Below are positions 1-9,040 of a stretch of 64,000 nucleotides of DNA, piece by piece (the first letter of the stretch is position 1; each line of letters opens with the position of its first letter). Position numbers and translations under genes: made by a program. The notes under the pieces are model-generated. The model was not told the DNA's origin. It saw only the letters and a list, made by a program, of their open reading frames with translations, and did not search any database. Source of the stretch: JAIBJN01 sp963775625 (GTDB lineage Bacteria > Actinomycetota > Thermoleophilia > Gaiellales > Gaiellaceae); the NCBI GenBank assembly GCA_963775625.1, contig CAVZJM010000003.1, positions 1 to 64,000 on the forward strand, given 5' to 3'.

Positions 1-98
1 GCTCTCAAAGCGCCTCGCTCCAAGTGGTCACGGAGGCAGCAAGGCATGTACTACGGAGGCGCCTGCAGGGGCGGGCCTTGTCCGGCGGGCGCCCGCCG

Positions 99-1217
99 TC
101 AACCGCTGAGCCAGGCGAGTTGCCCCGCGGCCACGTCCCAGCGCACCGACGCTTCGCCGCCGACGACACGGTGGAGGACAATCGCGTCGGGCTCCGCGAC
201 GGCGATCCACTTGCCGTTCGGCGACCAGTCCGCGTACACGCCTTTGAACGTCCGCGGGGCCCGGCCCTGGAAGCAGCCGAGGTCGATAAGCCGGACAACG
301 TCGCCGCTGACCGAGAGGGCCGCGCAGTTGTCGGGCGCAAGGTCGGCCACATGGTCGGCCAAGTACGTGAGGGTGCGGTCGGGCGTGATCGTCGGCACGC
401 TCGCCGCGCCGACCAGGCGTCCGCCCTCGTAGCGGTCGACCCGCCCTCCCTCCACGATGACGGCGAGCGAGCCGTCGACGCCCCACGCGAGCTCCCAGAC
501 AGGTCCGCGGGCTCTCAGCGGCGGGCGCCCGCCGATCACGATCTGCTGGCGGTCGTTCACAGACGCCGTCACGCCGTGCGGGTCGTACGCTCGCGGGCAG
601 TGGTCAAGACGCTTCGGTCGCTGTCCGCGCGAGAGCTCGAACCCGGACCGCGGGGTGTCGCACCAGGCGAGCGTCGAGCCGTCCGGGCCCCAGGCGATCG
701 GAAAGGACCTCTTGTACTCTCCGAAGCTCGCCCGCGGGTGCGCGAGGTCGAGAACGCTGAAGTGCCTCGCATCACCGCCCGCGTCGTCGGGCACGCTGTA
801 CGCGACGCGCGTCCCGACGCGCGGGGCGTAAAGCGCGCAATTCGTTTCCAGCCGAGGGAGGTCGAGCATTCGGCCCGAGCGGAGGTCGATGGCCCGAAGC
901 TCGCAGCCGCCGGGGGCGGTGAAGGCGAGGAGACCCGACGCGGCCCCGCCCGGCAGCCTGGGCACCGACGGCTCGACCTCGTCCGTCGTCGCGGCGGTCG
1001 GCGTTTGCCCATCCTGCGGCTCCTCGGCCGTCGTCGCCGACGCCTCGCGCTCATCCGTCGTCGCGGCAGTCGCCGCCCGACCGTCCCGCGCCTCCTCGGC
1101 CGTCCGGTCGCGAAGCACGTCCGCGAGCGCGGCCCCGCCGAGCGCGACCAGAGCAGCCACGAGCACGAGATCCCTCGCTCTCCGGCGGCGAAGCATGTTC
1201 ACGAGTCTGGCGATCAT
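99..1217 (-). CDS. Membrane-anchored PD40/WD40-like beta-propeller protein
   Basis: A 372-residue protein that begins with a basic stretch (RRRR) and one hydrophobic segment at about residues 14-30, so it is probably exported and anchored or secreted. A Thr/Glu-rich linker follows (about 35-75). The rest carries propeller-blade motifs of the W-(G/S)-P-(D/N)-G type: FPIAWGPDGSTLAW, WELAWGVDGSLAV and YADWSPNGKWIAV. Proteins of this kind usually act as extracytoplasmic binding scaffolds; no enzyme motif is visible and no ligand can be inferred. The start could also be the ATG at 1196, seven codons downstream, just before the basic stretch. The reading frame stays open far upstream, but that part lies antisense to the small gene at 1719. 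It stands alone on its strand here. Confidence 0.7.
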   Translation of the reverse strand: MIARLVNMLRRRRARDLVLVAALVALGGAALADVLRDRTAEEARDGRAATAATTDEREASATTAEEPQDGQTPTAATTDEVEPSVPRLPGGAASGLLAFTAPGGCELRAIDLRSGRMLDLPRLETNCALYAPRVGTRVAYSVPDDAGGDARHFSVLDLAHPRASFGEYKRSFPIAWGPDGSTLAWCDTPRSGFELSRGQRPKRLDHCPRAYDPHGVTASVNDRQQIVIGGRPPLRARGPVWELAWGVDGSLAVIVEGGRVDRYEGGRLVGAASVPTITPDRTLTYLADHVADLAPDNCAALSVSGDVVRLIDLGCFQGRAPRTFKGVYADWSPNGKWIAVAEPDAIVLHRVVGGEASVRWDVAAGQLAWLSG

Positions 1218-1451
1218 GCGCGCTTTCGCGAGGGCACACAAGTGGACACCGCCCTGGTACGAGCAGGAGCGGGCCGAACTCCTGGAGCGCCTCTTTTGGA
1301 GGACTCGATTTCGACGCCCGCCGAGGGCCCGACGAGCGTCGCAATGGAAGTCTCCTCGTCGCTCATCTGTTCCCACTGGTCGCCCGACACCGTGACCGCG
1401 GCGAAGAGCTAGCGAACTGACCAGAGGTCCCGACCCCAGGAGGACCGGGAA

Positions 1452-1634
1452 TCCAGCATCTCCGCCACCGTCGCGTTTCACTCCTCCACGCTCAGGGACT
1501 CCCCGTGGGCACGGATCGGAGAGGTCGTCGGACACGCGGATCTCGTCACGACCGCGCGTACGTACACGCACGTCCTCGTGGACGAGCAGGAGATCGACCA
1601 TGGGGCGCTTCTCGCGCGTCCGGATCGCGGCTAG
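1452..1634 (+). pseudogene. Tyrosine recombinase (integrase) C-terminal remnant, frameshifted
   Basis: Two overlapping frames together read like the last 60 residues of a phage-type integrase. The first frame gives LRHRRVSLLHAQGLP (box II, with the His-x-x-Arg pattern). After removal of one C from the CCCC run at about 1503-1506, the second frame continues as WARIGEVVGHADLVTTARTY, then THVLVDEQEID, ending at TAG 1632-1634. This contains the G-H pair and the Tyr nucleophile in RTYTHV. A stop lies in frame at 1418-1420 and nothing integrase-like is seen before about 1450, so the core-binding and N-terminal domains are missing. It looks like a scar of a lost integrative element. The identification rests on family motifs read by eye. 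Confidence 0.6.
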
Positions 1635-1718
1635 AGCAAGGGAGGACGACGAGGAGCACTCCGGCACCGTCATTACGATCAGGACCTGATTCATGGAACG
1701 AGAATCGAAGGAGATCCA

Positions 1719-2060
1719 TTGAGACGTACGCTGATCGTCGCCGCTCTCGTGAGCTGCTTCGTCGCCGCGCTCGCCGAAAGCGCGAAGGCCGCGGATACGG
1801 CGGAATGCGTGAAGCCCGCTGAATATCGCGCCATTCATAAGGGCGACGCGAAGAAGCGCGTTCATCGCGTCTTCGATACCGACGGACAGCGACGCTCGCT
1901 CGTGACGCACCTGGGCTATCGCGTGGAGATACGCGCCTATCGGGGATGTCTCTCCGGAGTGGAAGTCTGGGTCTTCTTTGAGAAGCAGGTCGGCGGGGGC
2001 GCGTTCCGGCTCGACCGCAAAGGAGCGGGTGGCGTGATCCCCGTTTCCAGGGCGATCTGA
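1719..2060 (+). CDS. Small secreted protein with signal peptide, unknown function
   Basis: A 113-residue protein with a cleavable-looking signal peptide (residues 1-24, hydrophobic LIVAALVSCFVAALA then SAKA-A). The mature part has two cysteines (ECVKPAEY and YRGCLSG), which could form a disulfide outside the cell, and a segment AEYRAIHKGDAKKRVHRVFD that resembles the SmpA/BamE-like pattern in which a small domain starts EY..I..GM....V...F. That resemblance is weak and only suggestive. The start is TTG at 1719, decided by a good ribosome site AAGGAG at 1708-1713 with five bases of spacing. It lies between the integrase scar and the TOPRIM gene and is not obviously in an operon. Confidence 0.7.
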   Translation: MRRTLIVAALVSCFVAALAESAKAADTAECVKPAEYRAIHKGDAKKRVHRVFDTDGQRRSLVTHLGYRVEIRAYRGCLSGVEVWVFFEKQVGGGAFRLDRKGAGGVIPVSRAI

Positions 2061-2291
2061 GCAGAGCGCGACCGCTCGGATACCGCTCCCCCAGCCGCTC
2101 CCTCAAGCGGAAAAGCCGCTCATTTCCAGGGGCGTCAGATCCCGTATGCGCCTTTCTCCTCCTGACCGTTGAGCGAAAACCGCTTGGTTGAGCGGTTCAT
2201 AGGCTCTGGAGATCCGGGAAATGCTGACAGACCGCTCCCCTCGGCGCGCTCCCCTCGAGGCGCAGATCGCCGGGGCGCACGCACCGCAAGA

Positions 2292-2867
2292 ATGGAGTCC
2301 GTGGATGCGAGCGTGGGGACCGTTGTGCTGGTTGAAGGAGCGAGCGACCGCGTCGCTGTCGAAGCGCTCGCGCAGCGCCGCGAGCGGAATCTCGCTGCGG
2401 AGGGAATCTCCGTCGTACCGATCGGGGGTGCACAGGCGATTGGACGCTTCCTCGAGCGCTTCGGCCCCCGCGGGCTCGGCCTGAGGCTCGCGGGTCTTTG
2501 CGACGCCGCAGAGGAGGCCGACTTCGGGCGGGCGCTCGAGCGCGGTGGCCTCGGCTCCGACCTCACTCGCGACGAGATGGAGCGCCTGGGTTTCTACGTC
2601 TGCGTCGTCGATCTGGAAGACGAGCTCATTCGTGCCCTGGGCGCCGATGCAGTGGAGGAGATCATCGACGCGCAGGGTGAGCTCGGCGCGTTTCGCACGC
2701 TGCAGAAGCAGGCTGCGTGGCGAGAGCGACCGAAGCAGGAGCAGTTGCGCCGGTTCATGGGCAGCGGCGGCGGCCGAAAGATCCGCTACTCCCGCTTGCT
2801 CGTGGACGCACTCGATCTCGACAGGGTGCCGCGGCCGCTCGATGGCGTGGTCGCCTTTACCTCTTAG
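2292..2867 (+). CDS. Stand-alone TOPRIM-domain protein (OLD-type nuclease/transferase fold)
   Basis: A 191-residue protein opening with a TOPRIM glutamate motif, VVLVEGASDRVAVEALA, at about residues 9-25, followed by VVPIGGAQAIGRFLERFGP and LAGLCDAAEEADF, which supplies the acidic pair expected later in the fold. TOPRIM domains bind divalent metal and cleave or join phosphodiester bonds in topoisomerases, primases, OLD nucleases and RecR. No ATPase domain is attached here, unlike classical OLD proteins. Similar short proteins in actinobacteria are usually annotated as TOPRIM nucleotidyl transferase/hydrolase domain proteins. The start chosen is ATG 2292, directly before the motif. A TTG at 2169 would add 41 low-complexity residues. 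The biological role is unknown; DNA repair or defence are possibilities only. Confidence 0.75.
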   Translation: MESVDASVGTVVLVEGASDRVAVEALAQRRERNLAAEGISVVPIGGAQAIGRFLERFGPRGLGLRLAGLCDAAEEADFGRALERGGLGSDLTRDEMERLGFYVCVVDLEDELIRALGADAVEEIIDAQGELGAFRTLQKQAAWRERPKQEQLRRFMGSGGGRKIRYSRLLVDALDLDRVPRPLDGVVAFTS

Positions 2868-2957
2868 GCCCTCGGCTCGCTACGTCCACGTCGGCGCGTC
2901 GATGTTGCCGTGAAGACCTCGCCATCGCCGCGAAGTCATCGATCGCGAGCGCAAGGT

Positions 2958-2986
2958 CCTGGAGGCGCTCGAGGAGCGCCTCCAGG
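2958..2986. other. Perfect 13-bp inverted repeat with 3-base loop
   Basis: CCTGGAGGCGCTC (2958-2970), loop GAG, then its exact complement at 2974-2986. A further GGT/ACC pairing is possible outside a bulge. It lies 90 bases after the TOPRIM stop and 70 bases before the cyclase-AAA gene. It could fold as a strong hairpin and stop transcription from the TOPRIM gene, but no T-run follows on either strand, so the terminator role is a guess. Confidence 0.45.
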
Positions 2987-3042
2987 TGACCTAGCCGGCA
3001 CTTCGAGCCCCGATGCGCGCATCCACGCTCGCCACAGGGACG

Positions 3043-3048
3043 TACACT
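3043..3048 (+). promoter_or_regulatory. Candidate -10 box (TACACT) for a leaderless transcript
   Basis: TACACT ends seven bases before the GTG start at 3056, the distance expected when transcription begins at or next to the start codon. There is no ribosome-binding site ahead of the GTG, in keeping with a leaderless mRNA. No convincing -35 is visible. Confidence 0.4.
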
Positions 3049-3055
3049 CGGAAAC

Positions 3056-6000
3056 GTGAGGGTCTGTCCCAACTGTGGGGAGGAGAATCCCGAGAAATTC
3101 CGTCTGTGCGGGTATTGCGGGGCGAAGCTCGTCCCGGACGAGGCCCCGCAGGCGGCGCGGAAGCTCGTCACGATCGTCTTCTGCGACCTCGCCGGATCGA
3201 CGAGCATGGGCGAGACGCTCGACTCGGAGTCGCTACGCGCCGTGATGACGCGCTACTTCGAAGAGATGCGAAGCGTGCTGGAAAGCCACGGCGGCCTCGT
3301 CGAGAAGTACATCGGTGATGCGGTGATGGCGGTCTTCGGGCTCCCGGTCGTGCGCGAGGACGACGCGATTCGCGCTGTAGCAGCGGCGGACGGAATGCGG
3401 GCGGCGCTCGAGCGCCTGAACGACGAGCTCGAGGACTTCTGGGGCGTTCGGCTGACCAGCCGCACTGGCGTGAACACCGGCGAGGTGGTGGCCGGGGATC
3501 CGACCGAAGGAGAACATCTCGTCGTCGGGGACGCAGTCAACGTCGCCGCCCGACTCGAGCAGGCGGCGGGCGGCATGGAGATCCTGATCGGGCCCTTGAC
3601 CTACCGTCTCGCCCGCAGGGCGGTCGAGGTCGAGCCCGTCGAGCCGCTCGAGCTGAAGGGGAAGGCCGAACCAGTCCCTGCGTACCGGCTCCTGGGCCTC
3701 GCCCAGCCCGATGAGACCGCTCAACGAAGCGCCGTCCCGCTCGTGGGCAGGGAGCGTGAGCTGCGCCTTCTCCTCCGGGAGCACATGCTGGCCGCCGCCG
3801 AGGGGCACTGCCGGCTGGCGACGGTCCTCGGTGATGCGGGCGTGGGGAAGTCGCGCCTGCTCGCCGCACTCAACGATTCGCTCGCTGGGTGCCTGCTCCT
3901 GCGCGGCCGTTGCCTCGCGTACGGGCGCGGGATCACGTTCTGGCCCCTGCGCGAGGCCGTGCGGCAGGCGGCTGCCATCTCCGACGACGATACGCCCCAG
4001 GCCGCTCTGGAGAAGCTCGGGCAGCTCGTCGGTCCCGAGGCTCGGGACGCGGGCGCCGTCGAGCGCGTGGCCTCGGCGATCGGGCTCTCCGGCGCCCAGT
4101 TCCCCGTGCACGAGGTCTTCTGGGGCGCCCGCAAGCTGGTCGAGGCAATCGCGGCCCGCGGACCGCTCGTGCTCGCCTTCGAAGACGTTCACTGGGCAGA
4201 GACGACCTTCCTCGAGTTCGTCGACCACCTCGCGGAGGAGGCCGAGGGGCCGTTGTTGCTCGTGTGCCTCGCGCGACCCGAGTTCCTCGAGTTCAGGCAG
4301 GACTGGGGTGAGCAGACGCACGGAGTCCGAATCGCGCTCGAGCCGCTTGGTGAAGCCGAGGTCGGCAGGGTCATCGAAGAGCTGCTCGGCCAGGCGCAGG
4401 TCGATGAGGACGTGCGCGCACGGATCGCCACGGCCTCGGAGGGGAATCCGCTCTTCGTCGAGCAGCTGCTCGAGATGATGGTCGAGGAAGGTCTTCTCCG
4501 CCGTTCCGGTGAGGCTTGGGTCGCCGCGGGCGATCTCTCGACCGTCTCGATGCCGCCGACGATTCATGCGCTTCTTGCCGCGCGCCTGGAGAGCCTCAGC
4601 AGCGAGGAGCGGGAGGTCATCGAGGCGGCGAGCGTGGTCGGGCAGCAGTTCGTCCAGGACGCCCTGGAGGAGCTGGTCTCCGAGCGCATCCGAGAGAGCG
4701 TCCCCGAGCTCCTCGAAGCGCTGATGCAGAAACGGCTCGTCAGGCTCGAGCAGAGGGAATTCGCCCTGGAACAGAGGTACCGCTTCGGCCACATCCTGAT
4801 CCGCGACGCGACCTACCGGGGGCTCCTCAAGGCCTCCCGCGCACTTCTCCACGAACGCTTCGTCGGCTGGGCCGACCGCGTGAACCAGGACCGCGACCGA
4901 GCCGTCGAGTACGAGGAGATCCTGGGCTATCACCTCGAGCAGGCCTACACGTGCCTCTCCGAGCTCGGCCCTCTGGACGACCATGGCCGCCAGCTCGGGG
5001 TCCGGGCGGCCGCTCGCCTCTCCTCGGCAGGCCAGCGTGCGTTTGCCCGCGGCGACATGCCGGCGGCCGCAAACCTCCTTCGCCGCGCAGTCGCGCTCCT
5101 GCCCGCAGACAGCCACGACCGGCTGATGCACCTGCCCGATCTGGCGGAAGCGATGCTGGCGATCGGAGAGTTCGCCTGGGCGGAGACCTTCCTCGACGAG
5201 ACGATCGAGACGGCCGCGCAGGCGGGCGAGGAAGGACTCGGCGCCAGCGCCCGGCTCCTCCGCCTGCGGGTCCGCAGCCATTCGGGCGAGGCCGAGGACT
5301 GGACGGGGCGGATGGTCGCCGAAGCCGACCGGGGCCTGCCGCTCCTCGAGGCCGCCGGCGACCACGTAGAGCTCGCTCGAGCTCTACGCATGCTTGCGTG
5401 GGCACACGGGAACGCTTGCCGGTACGGGCACGCAGCCGCAGCCGCGCAACTTGCGATGGAACACGCGTCGCTCGGCGAGGACGAGCGCCAGCGGCGACAT
5501 GCCGCCGTCGTCATATGCAACCGCCGCGCTGCTTGGGGCGACGCCTGTCCCGGAGGCGATCGAGCGCTGCGAGTCGATCGTCGCCGAGGCGCTAGAGGAC
5601 CGAAGGACGCAGGGCATCGTCATGAGCCTCCTCAGCGAGCTCCGAGCTATGCAGGGTGATTTCGCCACCGCGCGCGACCTCTACACCAGCGCCCGCCTGA
5701 TGCTCGAGGAGTTCGGACGCAGTGTCGTCGCGGCGTCGACCTCGCAACAATCGTGCCGGGTGGAACTGCTCGCACGGCGATCCTGTCGCCGCCGAGCGCG
5801 AACTCCGGCGCGACTTCGTGGTTCTCGAGGAGATGGGTGAGAGGTACTTCCTCTCCACCGCGGCCGGCGAGCTGGCCCGCGCCATCTACGCACAGGGTCG
5901 CTATGCCGAGGCCGAAGAGCTCACGCAGCTCGCGGAGGAGCTCTCGGCCGACGACGATCTCACGTCCCAGGCCTTGTGGCGCTCGGTCCGGGCGAAGACC

Positions 6001-6257
6001 CTCGCCCGACGCGGCGTCGACGAGGACGCAGAGCAGCTCGCGCGCAAGGCGCTCGAGCTCCTGAAGGGCACGGACGCTCTGATTCTCCAGGCCGACGCGC
6101 TGGAGGACATGGCCCACGTACTCGAGCTGGTCGGCGAGCGACGGCGCTCGCAAGTGCCTCGGCGAGGCCCTGGAGCGCCTCGAGCGAAAGGAACGACGTC
6201 GTCTCCGTCGAGCGCGTGCGAGCGTCGTTGGAGGCGCTGGACGCGACCCCCGCCTAG
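3056..6257 (+). CDS. Zinc ribbon-class III nucleotidyl cyclase-AAA ATPase-TPR regulator (four frameshifts)
   Basis: The uninterrupted part covers 867 codons (to 5659). Residues 4-21 form a CxxC...CxxC zinc ribbon. Residues about 36-215 are an adenylate/guanylate cyclase domain with both metal aspartates (VFCDLAGST, D44; EKYIGDAVMAVFG, D88). A STAND/AAA ATPase follows, with Walker A GDAGVGKSR near 259 and Walker B LAFEDVHWAE near 376, then helical TPR-like repeats. Such proteins are cytosolic signalling ATPases. The TPR part continues in other frames: each change is fixed by dropping one base near 5515, 5774, 6141 and 6190. After these repairs the protein ends VERVRASLEALDATPA at 6257, about 1065 residues. 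Either sequencing insertions or a decaying gene can explain this. Confidence 0.8.
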
Positions 6258-6263
6258 TCGGGC

Positions 6264-7244
6264 CTAGTGCATCTTCCCGTTGTGGGAAGAGATGAGCGTC
6301 GCCTCGAACCCCTTGCTCCCGAGGTCGCGGATGTTCCAGAGGCAGGGTCGCTCGTTCGCGGAAGGCGTGGCGGAGCTGCACCGGTCGCGGATGATCTCGA
6401 GCGCGCAGGTGTCGCAGGCGATGTAGAAGAGCACGAAGTTCTTCCTCGTCTGCTTCGGCGACACGAACTCGTCGGGCCAACGGAGGACGAACTGCAAGGA
6501 GTCGAAGGTGCCGGGAATCGTGGCGCTTACCCAGCCGCCACTCCGGCAGATCTCGTACTTCGGGCACACGAACGGCGGGTCGTCGGTGATGGCGAGCTCG
6601 GCCGTGAGGTCGTCGTGCCCGGCGGGAATCTTCGACAGTCCGCTCTGACCTTCGTCGGCGGCAAGCAGCTGCGTGGCGATTCCGTCCGGGACGAAGGACG
6701 ACGCTCGGGGCCCTCCCGCGGCGAGCGTCGTCACAGGTTCGGAGACGGTGATCGTGTCCGTCTGCGGGTCGTTGCCTGGATTGTCGCTCCCCCGCTCCTT
6801 GACGAAGGCGGAAACCACGTTCCGGAACGCTCCAGCCTGAGTTGGCGCGCGCGCGACGAGCTCGGCCGTCGCCGAGGCGCCGCTTTTCAGCTTCCCGATC
6901 AGACAGCGTGCCGTTGCTCCGGCGATCGTGCAGTTGCCTGAACTCGCGACCGCCGAATGAAAGGAGGCGCCGGGTGGAGCTGCGCCGCAATCGCTGCCGC
7001 TTCCGGACCCGCTCACCAGGCACGCCGTCAGCGTCGTTTGGGTGAGCTCACTCTTTCCGACGTTCCGGAGGGTGACGGTGAAGGAGACGAACGTCTGCCC
7101 AGCCGCGGTGGCCGCCGAAACATCGAGGGGCGTGTGCGTCACGCTCACGCAGAGCTGCCGGCCGGTCGGCGGCGGGCACGGAGAGTCCTCCGCGGCGGCG
7201 GCGCCGGCTCCTCCGAGCCCGGCAACCAGCAGGCATCCGCCCAC
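6264..7244 (-). CDS. Secreted protein with CARDB/DUF11-like repeat-type domain
   Basis: At least 326 residues. The first usual start codon (GTG 7244) begins inside a hydrophobic leader (GGCLLVAGLGGAGAAAAED). In the same frame upstream the sequence reads TRRGLTRNSFLALV, which looks like the start of a twin-arginine or Sec signal peptide preceded by AGAAGGGGG, but without an ATG/GTG/TTG. The true start is therefore uncertain. The first 150 mature residues (TFVSFTVTLRNVGKSELTQT and ASATAELVARAPT) resemble the Ig-like CARDB/DUF11 domains of cell-surface proteins. The C-terminal half has paired cysteines (FVCPKYEICRSG, ACDTCALEIIRDRC) that suggest disulfides. It converges on the cyclase-AAA gene with six bases between them. 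Confidence 0.65.
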   Translation of the reverse strand: MGGCLLVAGLGGAGAAAAEDSPCPPPTGRQLCVSVTHTPLDVSAATAAGQTFVSFTVTLRNVGKSELTQTTLTACLVSGSGSGSDCGAAPPGASFHSAVASSGNCTIAGATARCLIGKLKSGASATAELVARAPTQAGAFRNVVSAFVKERGSDNPGNDPQTDTITVSEPVTTLAAGGPRASSFVPDGIATQLLAADEGQSGLSKIPAGHDDLTAELAITDDPPFVCPKYEICRSGGWVSATIPGTFDSLQFVLRWPDEFVSPKQTRKNFVLFYIACDTCALEIIRDRCSSATPSANERPCLWNIRDLGSKGFEATLISSHNGKMH

Positions 7245-7381
7245 GAGCGCCAGGAAGCTGTTGCGTGTGAGACCCCGTCGTGTGATCGCCGACCCCCTTC
7301 TGGGCTAGCGTCGATGCTGCCAGAGTCCGGCGGCCAGGTCAACTTCGTGAGTGCCGTCGACCGGTGACGTCAGGCGGCCGC

Positions 7382-7387
7382 TACAAT
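7382..7387 (+). promoter_or_regulatory. Candidate -10 box (TACAAT) upstream of the MFS gene
   Basis: TACAAT matches the -10 consensus at five of six positions and lies 51 bases before the ATG at 7439. No good -35 sits 16-18 bases upstream. A GGAGA nine bases before the ATG could be the ribosome site, so this would be a leadered transcript. Confidence 0.35.
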
Positions 7388-7438
7388 ACGGCTCGGAGTT
7401 ATCGCCTAGTAGTCGAAAACCACCCGGAGACCGTACCA

Positions 7439-8767
7439 ATGGAGATCGTCGCCCCCGCCCCGCGCCGTGACGTCGAGGACGTCCTCGCAGCGACCGGAAT
7501 CACCCCGTTCCACCGGAAGGCCATCCTCGTCACCGGGGCCGCCTGGACGTTCGTGGCCATGGAGATCCTGATCGTCGGCTTCACGGTCCCCGTCTTCACG
7601 CAGATCTGGGGACTGTCGGGGAGCATGGCCGGCTGGATCGCGGCCTCGGCGCTGGGCGGCTCGTTGGTGGGCGCGGTCGTGCTGGGGCGGGTGTCGGATC
7701 GGGTCGGGCGCCGCCGGATCTTCCAGGCCTCGATCCTCTGGTACGCCGTCTTCACGGCGCTGACCGCGCTTGCGTGGGGGCCGTGGTCGCTGTCCGTCTT
7801 TCGCTTCCTCGCCGGCATCGGCCTGGGCGGTGTCCTCGTCGTCGACCCGTCGCTCCTGGCCGAGTACCTCCCACCGCAGCGCCGCGGTCGGCTGCTGGTG
7901 CTCCTCGACCTCTTCTGGCCGGTCGGGTTGCTGCTCGCGACCGGGCTCGCCTGGGTCTTCCTCGACCAGATCGGCGGCGACAACGGCTGGCGCTATCTCT
8001 TTCTCGCGGCGGCGTTCCCCGCGTTCCTCGCCTTCGTCGCCCGCCTGACGCTGCCCGAAAGCCCCTACTACCTGGCGCGGTCGGGCCGTACGGGGGAAGC
8101 TGCCGAGGTGCTCTCCCGGATCGCCGGCAGGGAGGTCGGCGCGGCGGAGCTCGAAGCGGTCGACGAGCCTCGTGCATCGCTCCGCGAACTCGTCTCGGAG
8201 CGGCTGCGGTCGTCCTCGGCCGTCGTCCTCGTGGTCTGGATCGCGCTGAACATCTCCTACTACGGCCTCTTCCTCTGGCTGCCGTTCGTCCTCCAAGGCG
8301 AGGAGCAGTTCACGGTCAACGTCTATCTCCTGCTCGCGCTTTCGGCCCTCTCGCAGTTCCCTGGGTACGCGGCCGCGCTCTGGCTCGTGGAGCGGATCGG
8401 ACGCAAGCCCACGCTGGCAGCCTTCCTCTGCCTGGGCGGTGCTTCGGCCTACGCGTTCGCTGTGTCGGACACGGCGCCGGCATACGTCGCCTCGCTCTTC
8501 TTCGTCGGCTTCTTCAACCTCGGAGCCTGGGGCGCCGTCTACCCCTTCACGGCCGAGCTGTTCCCGACCAGGCTGCGCTCGAGCGCATTCGGGCTGGCCG
8601 AGGGGCTCGGCAAGGGAGCGGCGATCGGAGCGCCGTACCTCTTCGGCGCGCTGATCGACTGGACCGGAGACACGGTCTGGTCGCTGACGTTCGTCGCGCT
8701 CGTCATGGTCGCGGGCGGACTGGTGACGCTGCTCGGCAGAGAGACGCGCGGTACGCGACTGGTTTAG
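7439..8767 (+). CDS. MFS transporter, sugar/metabolite porter type
   Basis: A 442-residue integral membrane protein with 12 apparent hydrophobic segments. The loop between helices 2 and 3 carries the MFS signature LGRVSDRVGRRRIFQ, and the loop after helix 8 carries LVERIGRKPTLA; SAFGLAEGLGKGAAIGAPYL is typical of the last helices of sugar and aromatic-acid porters. It would exchange or import a small organic solute driven by protons; the substrate cannot be read from sequence. The ATG at 7439 is chosen over an upstream start at 7364 because the segment between lacks MFS character and holds the likely promoter. The TAG stop is followed in the same frame by a piece of a VOC protein. Confidence 0.85.
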   Translation: MEIVAPAPRRDVEDVLAATGITPFHRKAILVTGAAWTFVAMEILIVGFTVPVFTQIWGLSGSMAGWIAASALGGSLVGAVVLGRVSDRVGRRRIFQASILWYAVFTALTALAWGPWSLSVFRFLAGIGLGGVLVVDPSLLAEYLPPQRRGRLLVLLDLFWPVGLLLATGLAWVFLDQIGGDNGWRYLFLAAAFPAFLAFVARLTLPESPYYLARSGRTGEAAEVLSRIAGREVGAAELEAVDEPRASLRELVSERLRSSSAVVLVVWIALNISYYGLFLWLPFVLQGEEQFTVNVYLLLALSALSQFPGYAAALWLVERIGRKPTLAAFLCLGGASAYAFAVSDTAPAYVASLFFVGFFNLGAWGAVYPFTAELFPTRLRSSAFGLAEGLGKGAAIGAPYLFGALIDWTGDTVWSLTFVALVMVAGGLVTLLGRETRGTRLV

Positions 8768-8965
8768 GAAGCAGAGGATGCACCACCGCACTGGCTGACC
8801 TACCTCGGCACCGACGACGTCGACGCGACGCTGGAGAAGGCCAAGAGCCTCGGCCCGACGACGGTCTACATGGAGCCGACGGACATCCCGACGGTCGGGC
8901 GCCTGGCAGTGTTCGCCGACCCGGCGGGTGCCGCGATCGGCCTCTTCCACCCGCAAGCGCGGTAA
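8768..8965 (+). pseudogene. VOC/glyoxalase-family C-terminal half without a start
   Basis: Sixty-five codons open from the MFS stop to TAA 8963-8965, with no start codon ahead of the homologous part. The translation includes PHWLTYLGTDDVDATLEKA, VYMEPTDIPTVGRLAVFADP and GAAIGLFHP, which match the second beta-alpha-beta module of vicinal oxygen chelate proteins (glyoxalase, bleomycin resistance). The first module is absent. It is in the same frame as the MFS gene, separated only by TAG, so it looks like a deletion junction. Readthrough would make an MFS-VOC fusion, but that is unlikely to be functional. Confidence 0.6.
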
Positions 8966-9040
8966 CCGACTGCCGTTGGGAGCGGGCCGCCGCACCCGCT
9001 CCCTCCTGGCCGCTCACGTCGCTATTCTCCAGATCGACAC

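Noticed and set aside
84..533. The 14-base palindrome GGCGGGCGCCCGCC occurs at 84-97 and 520-533
   Set aside because: The second copy lies in the coding part of the propeller gene and such palindromes are expected by chance at this GC content; no T-run for a terminator.
24..1412. Plus-strand 462-codon frame over the propeller gene
   Set aside because: Arg/Ala/Pro-rich translation without domains; the opposite strand has a signal segment and blade motifs.
2860..3000. Minus-strand stretch reading HLEALLERLQDLALAIDDFAA
   Set aside because: Looks helical, but no start codon in frame nearby and no ribosome site; the pattern is largely produced by the 13-bp inverted repeat.
3233..5365. 710-codon minus-strand frame opposite the cyclase-AAA gene
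   Set aside because: Composition follows the antisense of the cyclase and ATPase motifs; no recognisable domain or start signals.
5659..6257. Separate small TPR genes after the cyclase-AAA protein
   Set aside because: Each piece continues the previous one after removal of a single base, and none has its own start signals.
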